From an uncultured Eubacteriales bacterium (GTDB taxonomy: Bacteria; Bacillota; Clostridia; Oscillospirales; Acutalibacteraceae): a stretch of DNA of 64,000 bases. Where the stretch lies: contig CAKVEP010000006.1 of the NCBI GenBank assembly GCA_934729465.1, positions 35,354 to 99,353 on the forward strand, read 5' to 3'. The position numbers and the translations under genes were made by a program. Shown piece after piece: positions 61,556-64,000 of the stretch (position 1 is the first letter of the stretch; the number at the start of each line of letters is the position of its first letter). Under the pieces are notes generated by a model. The model did not search any database, had not been told where the DNA came from, and worked only from the letters and a program-made list of their open reading frames with translations.

Positions 61556-61909
61556 ATGCAAGACGAAGAAAAAAAGATAGAATTTAAAATAGATACTATA
61601 GATTTTACAGAAACCTTTTTTAAAGCTCCAAATTTAATTCAATTTAAACAAAATATAAACGACGCCAAAGGTATCGACAGAGGTGCATTTGAAGCTTTCT
61701 CAGAAAACGCACTAAGCGCTATAGATTTTTATTTAGAAGAAAGCAAACCTGATGAAATGTCTAAAAATTACTTGTTAAATCGTCTTATGCAGCTTTGCTC
61801 AATTTATGAAAACGCTCCCAAAAAGAAATCAAAAAAGGTTGCAAAAGTAATGTTTAAACTAAGAGAAAATTTACTTAATGTAAATTCTAATAAAAATAGT
61901 GAAAATTAA
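61556..61909 (+). CDS. Hypothetical protein, 117 residues
   Basis: This soluble, probably all-helical protein has an acidic start (MQDEEKKIEFKIDTID), a central segment FEAFSENALSAIDFYLEE and a Lys-rich KKKSKKVAK before an Asn-rich end. There is no signal peptide and no Cys cluster. It has its own strong promoter between argS and tRNA-Pro, so it is likely expressed. No family is recognised. Confidence 0.65.
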   Translation: MQDEEKKIEFKIDTIDFTETFFKAPNLIQFKQNINDAKGIDRGAFEAFSENALSAIDFYLEESKPDEMSKNYLLNRLMQLCSIYENAPKKKSKKVAKVMFKLRENLLNVNSNKNSEN

Positions 61910-61948
61910 TTATATTTTTGTATATATACATAAATTTGAATTTACGTA

Positions 61949-61977
61949 TTGACAACGCCTCGAATATCTAATATAAT
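61949..61977 (+). promoter_or_regulatory. Promoter of tRNA-Pro
   Basis: Perfect TTGACA, a 17-base spacer and perfect TATAAT, 16 bases before the tRNA. Confidence 0.9.
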
Positions 61978-61992
61978 GTATATGTTGTTTAT

Positions 61993-62069
61993 CGAGGTGT
62001 GGCTCAGTTTGGTAGAGCGCTTGGTTTGGGACCAAGATGCCGCAGGTTCGAATCCTGTCACCTCGACCA
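61993..62069 (+). tRNA. tRNA-Pro (anticodon TGG)
   Basis: The cloverleaf has acceptor CGAGGTG/CACCTCG, anticodon stem CTTGG/CCAAG around TTTGGGA, a GTTCGAATC T-loop and an encoded CCA. It is monocistronic. Confidence 0.97.
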
Positions 62070-62077
62070 TTTTATTT

Positions 62078-62110
62078 AAAACTATGTTTGTATTTAAACA
62101 TAGTTTTTTT
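62078..62110 (+). terminator. Terminator of tRNA-Pro
   Basis: AAAACTATGTTT and AAACATAGTTTT form a perfect 12-bp stem followed by further Ts. Confidence 0.85.
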
Positions 62111-62138
62111 ATTTATGAAATAAATCATAAAAACAAAT

Positions 62139-62167
62139 TTGACTTTTATAATTATTTATAGTATAAT
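62139..62167 (+). promoter_or_regulatory. Promoter of the ABC-F leader transcript
   Basis: TTGACT, a 17-base spacer and perfect TATAAT lie 30 bases before the leader peptide start. Confidence 0.85.
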
Positions 62168-62196
62168 TTATATGAAATTTTTTAAGGGGTGAAAAG

Positions 62197-62217
62197 ATGC
62201 GCAATTTTTCTTGCTAA
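62197..62217 (+). CDS. Leader peptide MRNFSC of the ABC-F gene
   Basis: A six-codon ORF follows AAGGGGTG at ideal spacing. Its second half (AATTTTTCTTGC) is nearly repeated in the 3' arm of the downstream terminator, and a middle segment is complementary to both. This is the layout of leader-peptide attenuators that induce ABC-F resistance genes when an antibiotic stalls ribosomes. Confidence 0.65.
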   Translation: MRNFSC

Positions 62218-62274
62218 CTTTAAGTAATAAAAATTATCATACTATTTTTTTATGTATAAATTTTTATGCTTTTT

Positions 62275-62286
62275 GCAAGAAAATTG
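62275..62286 (+). promoter_or_regulatory. Putative antiterminator segment
   Basis: GCAAGAAAATTG is complementary both to the leader ORF (62203-62214) and, in its GCAAGAAAA part, to the terminator 3' arm (62344-62353). Pairing with the leader would let the terminator form; pairing with the terminator arm would prevent it. Confidence 0.55.
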
Positions 62287-62330
62287 TGTTTCTTATACGC
62301 TATAATTCATAGATATCGTATCTTTTTTAA

Positions 62331-62369
62331 GCTGTAAGAATGATTTTTCTTGCAGCCTGTATTTTTTTA
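62331..62369 (+). terminator. Attenuator terminator before the ABC-F gene
   Basis: GCTGTAAGAA pairs with TTCTTGCAGC (10 bp, one G-T pair) around TGATTT, followed by CTGTA and seven Ts. It ends 19 bases before the ABC-F start codon. Confidence 0.8.
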
Positions 62370-62387
62370 TAAAAAGGTGTGATTTTT

Positions 62388-63874
62388 ATGTCTATTATAA
62401 ACGTACAAAATTTAACTTTCGCATACGATGGAAGTTATGATAATATTTTTGAAAATGTAACTTTTCAACTAGACACAGATTGGAAACTCGGATTTATAGG
62501 TCGAAATGGACGAGGAAAAACTACATTTCTTAACCTTTTAACTCGTAAATACAAATATAACGGCTCTATATCTAGTAATGTGAAATTTGATTATTTCCCT
62601 TTCAAAGTTGATGATAAAACTAAATCAGCTATAGATATAATCAAAGAAAAATCATATATAAATAACTATAATTATTGGAAAGTTCAAAAAGAACTATCAT
62701 TTTTAAACATGAGTGAAGAATCATTATTCAAACCTTTTAATTTTCTTAGTGGAGGTCAGCAAGCTAAAATATTGCTTGTTAGCCTATTTTTAAAGGAAAA
62801 TAACTTTTTATTGATAGATGAACCAACAAATCACTTAGATATAGATTCTAGAAAAATAGTGAGTAATTATCTTAAATCTAAAAAAGGCTTTATTCTAGTT
62901 TCACACGACAGACAATTTCTTGACAATTGTATAGACCATATTATGGTCATCAATAAAACAAATATCGAAATTCAAAAAGGTAATTTTTCTTCTTGGTTTA
63001 AAAATAAACAAAATCAAGATAATTTTGAAATATTACAAGACAAAAAGTTAAAAAAGATATTTTAAAACTTGAAAAATCAGCAAAACAAATTGCAAATTGG
63101 GCTAATAAAATTGAAAAATCCAAAAATGGAACTAAAAATTCCGGGCTAAGACCTGATACAGGTTATATTGGTCACAAATCCGCTAAAATGATGAAACGCT
63201 CTAAAAACGCAGAAAAAAGAAAACAGTCTGCTATAGAAGAAAAATCTTGTCTTCTTAAAAACATAGAATTTGCAAAAGAATTAAATATAAATTTCTTAAA
63301 AAATAATTTTAAAAAATTATTAAACTTAAACAATATTTCCTTATTTTACGACAATAAAATAATTTGCAAAAATATTACTTTTGAAGTAAATCAAAATGAT
63401 AGAATTTGTATTTACGGCAAAAATGGATGCGGTAAATCTACTATTTTAAAATTTATAAATGATGATAAAAAGATAATTTTTAAAGGGAATTTTGAAAAAG
63501 CAAATAATTTAAAAATTTCTTATGTTTCTCAGGATACTTCACAATTAAAGGGAAATCTTAGAGATTTTGCTAAATCTCAAAATATTGACGAAAGTTTACT
63601 TAAAAATATTTTACGAAAATTAGATTTTTCTCGCACACAATTTGAAAAGGATATTTCAATATTCAGTGAAGGACAAAAAAAGAAAGTTTTGTTAGCTAAA
63701 AGCCTTAGTGAAGAAGCACATTTATATTTATGGGACGAACCACTTAACTTTATTGATATTTTATCTAGAATACAAATTGAAAATTTAATATTAAAATTTA
63801 AGCCTACTATCATTTTTGTTGAACATGACGAATTATTTATTAAAAATTTGTCTACTAAAACTATCAATATATAA
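62388..63874 (+). pseudogene. ABC-F ribosomal protection protein (Lsa-like), split by a -1 frameshift at A-AAA-AAG
   Basis: The first half (62388-63065, 225 residues) contains IGRNGRGKTT, FLSGGQQAK and LIDEPTNHLD. It ends at TAA shortly after an A-AAA-AAG heptamer. The second half continues in the -1 frame from there (GAT ATT TTA...), through RPDTGYIGHKSAKMMKRS, IYGKNGCGKST, SEGQKKKVLLAKS and LYLWDEPLNFID, to 63874. Joined, about 495 residues match the tandem-ATPase Lsa-type family, which rescues ribosomes from lincosamides, streptogramins A and pleuromutilins. Everything else is intact. It could be a recent mutation, a homopolymer sequencing error, or programmed frameshifting. The true ATG is 62388 after AAGGTGTGA. 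Confidence 0.85.
63050..63056 (+). other. Slippery heptamer A-AAA-AAG at the frame change
   Basis: In the zero frame the codons are TTA AAA AAG ATA TTT TAA, so A-AAA-AAG is correctly phased for -1 slippage, the same heptamer as in Escherichia coli dnaX. No strong stem-loop directly follows. Confidence 0.6.
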
Positions 63875-64000
63875 ACCAAAAGCACGGTAAATAATCATTG
63901 CTGTGCTTTGAGATATAAATAGTTAAATAATAAGCATCCCCCAGCCTAGCTGGGGGTATTTCTTTAACGGGCGAAGCCCTTGTACTACTAGCCGCCTCTA
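63864..64000 (-). mobile_element. Possible end of an IS200/IS605-type element (tnpB 3' end with hairpins), running off the window
   Basis: Two GC-rich hairpins stand out: CCCCCAGC/GCTGGGGG with a CTA loop (63938-63956) and GGGCGAAGCCC (63969-63979). On the minus strand an open frame enters from the right edge and reads EAASSTRASPVKEIPPARLG before stopping at 63864. Hairpins overlapping the 3' end of a tnpB-like frame, where the guide RNA is encoded, are typical of these elements. With no transposase domain visible, this is tentative. Confidence 0.35.
63879..63909 (+). terminator. Weak terminator-like hairpin after the ABC-F gene
   Basis: AAAGCAC and GTGCTTT can pair around a 17-base loop. 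No T run follows, so termination is uncertain. Confidence 0.35.

Overview
The window is AT-rich, densely coded bacterial chromosome. Its gene content points to a Gram-positive Firmicute of the class Clostridia: CIRCE/HrcA control of dnaK, RNase J, GdpP, IreB, Prp-processed ribosomal protein L27, Mini-III, an S1-like protein, DUF1934 beside argS, strong AGGAGG ribosome binding sites and many TTG starts. A Npt/Tlc-type ATP:ADP translocase is also present. That family is otherwise typical of obligate intracellular bacteria such as Chlamydiae and Rickettsiales, so a host-dependent or endosymbiotic lifestyle is a reasonable inference. No species can be named from the sequence alone.

Layout. 1-1.1 kb: two-component system (kinase cut by the left edge). 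1.2-7 kb: tdk, dnaB, tilS, hpt, ftsH, read leftwards. 7-10.1 kb: a C39-like cysteine peptidase, a tyrosine recombinase, acpP and five tRNA genes. 10.1-11.7 kb: a GH25/LysM lysozyme facing two tiny membrane-peptide genes. 11.8-14.6 kb: rplU-prp-rpmA-obg-mrnC behind an L21 leader. 14.6-17.4 kb: the nucleotide translocase with a long 5' leader, and birA. 17.5-20.2 kb: rpmB, an S1-domain gene, gshA. 20.4-24.8 kb: rnj-gdpP-rplI. 25-33.6 kb: rnhA, then leftward runs tsaE-tsaB-rpiB-upp-sugar dehydratase and murA-DUF952/NUDIX fusion-walJ-rlmH. 34-38 kb: an accessory-looking stretch with a five-repeat double-glycine-leader protein, a phosphofructokinase carrying a signal peptide, a small secreted protein, and a GGGtGRT/Fe-S scaffold pair. 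38.4-42.5 kb: a flippase-GT2-GT2-flippase cassette. 42.6-47.8 kb: yebC, a small basic secreted protein, a heterodimeric ABC exporter. 47.8-53.8 kb: hrcA-grpE-dnaK-dnaJ-prmA. 53.9-57.1 kb: ruvX, a divergent ApbE-like protein, ireB, aroQ, yqeG, rpsU. 57.4-61.9 kb: ddl, murI, DUF1934, argS, an orphan gene. 62-64 kb: tRNA-Pro, an ABC-F gene interrupted by one -1 frameshift behind a leader-peptide attenuator, and at the right edge GC-rich hairpins that may be the end of an IS200/IS605-type element.

Most genes are housekeeping. The most unusual idea in the window is inferential: a catalytically intact 6-phosphofructokinase with a Sec-type signal peptide coexists with an ATP/ADP translocase, as expected if a bacterium placed a rate-limiting glycolytic enzyme outside its cytoplasm while importing host ATP. 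Other leads are the repeated GG-leader protein, the stand-alone C39-like peptidase, the DUF952-NUDIX-pyrophosphatase-like fusion and the ABC-F attenuator plus slippery site.
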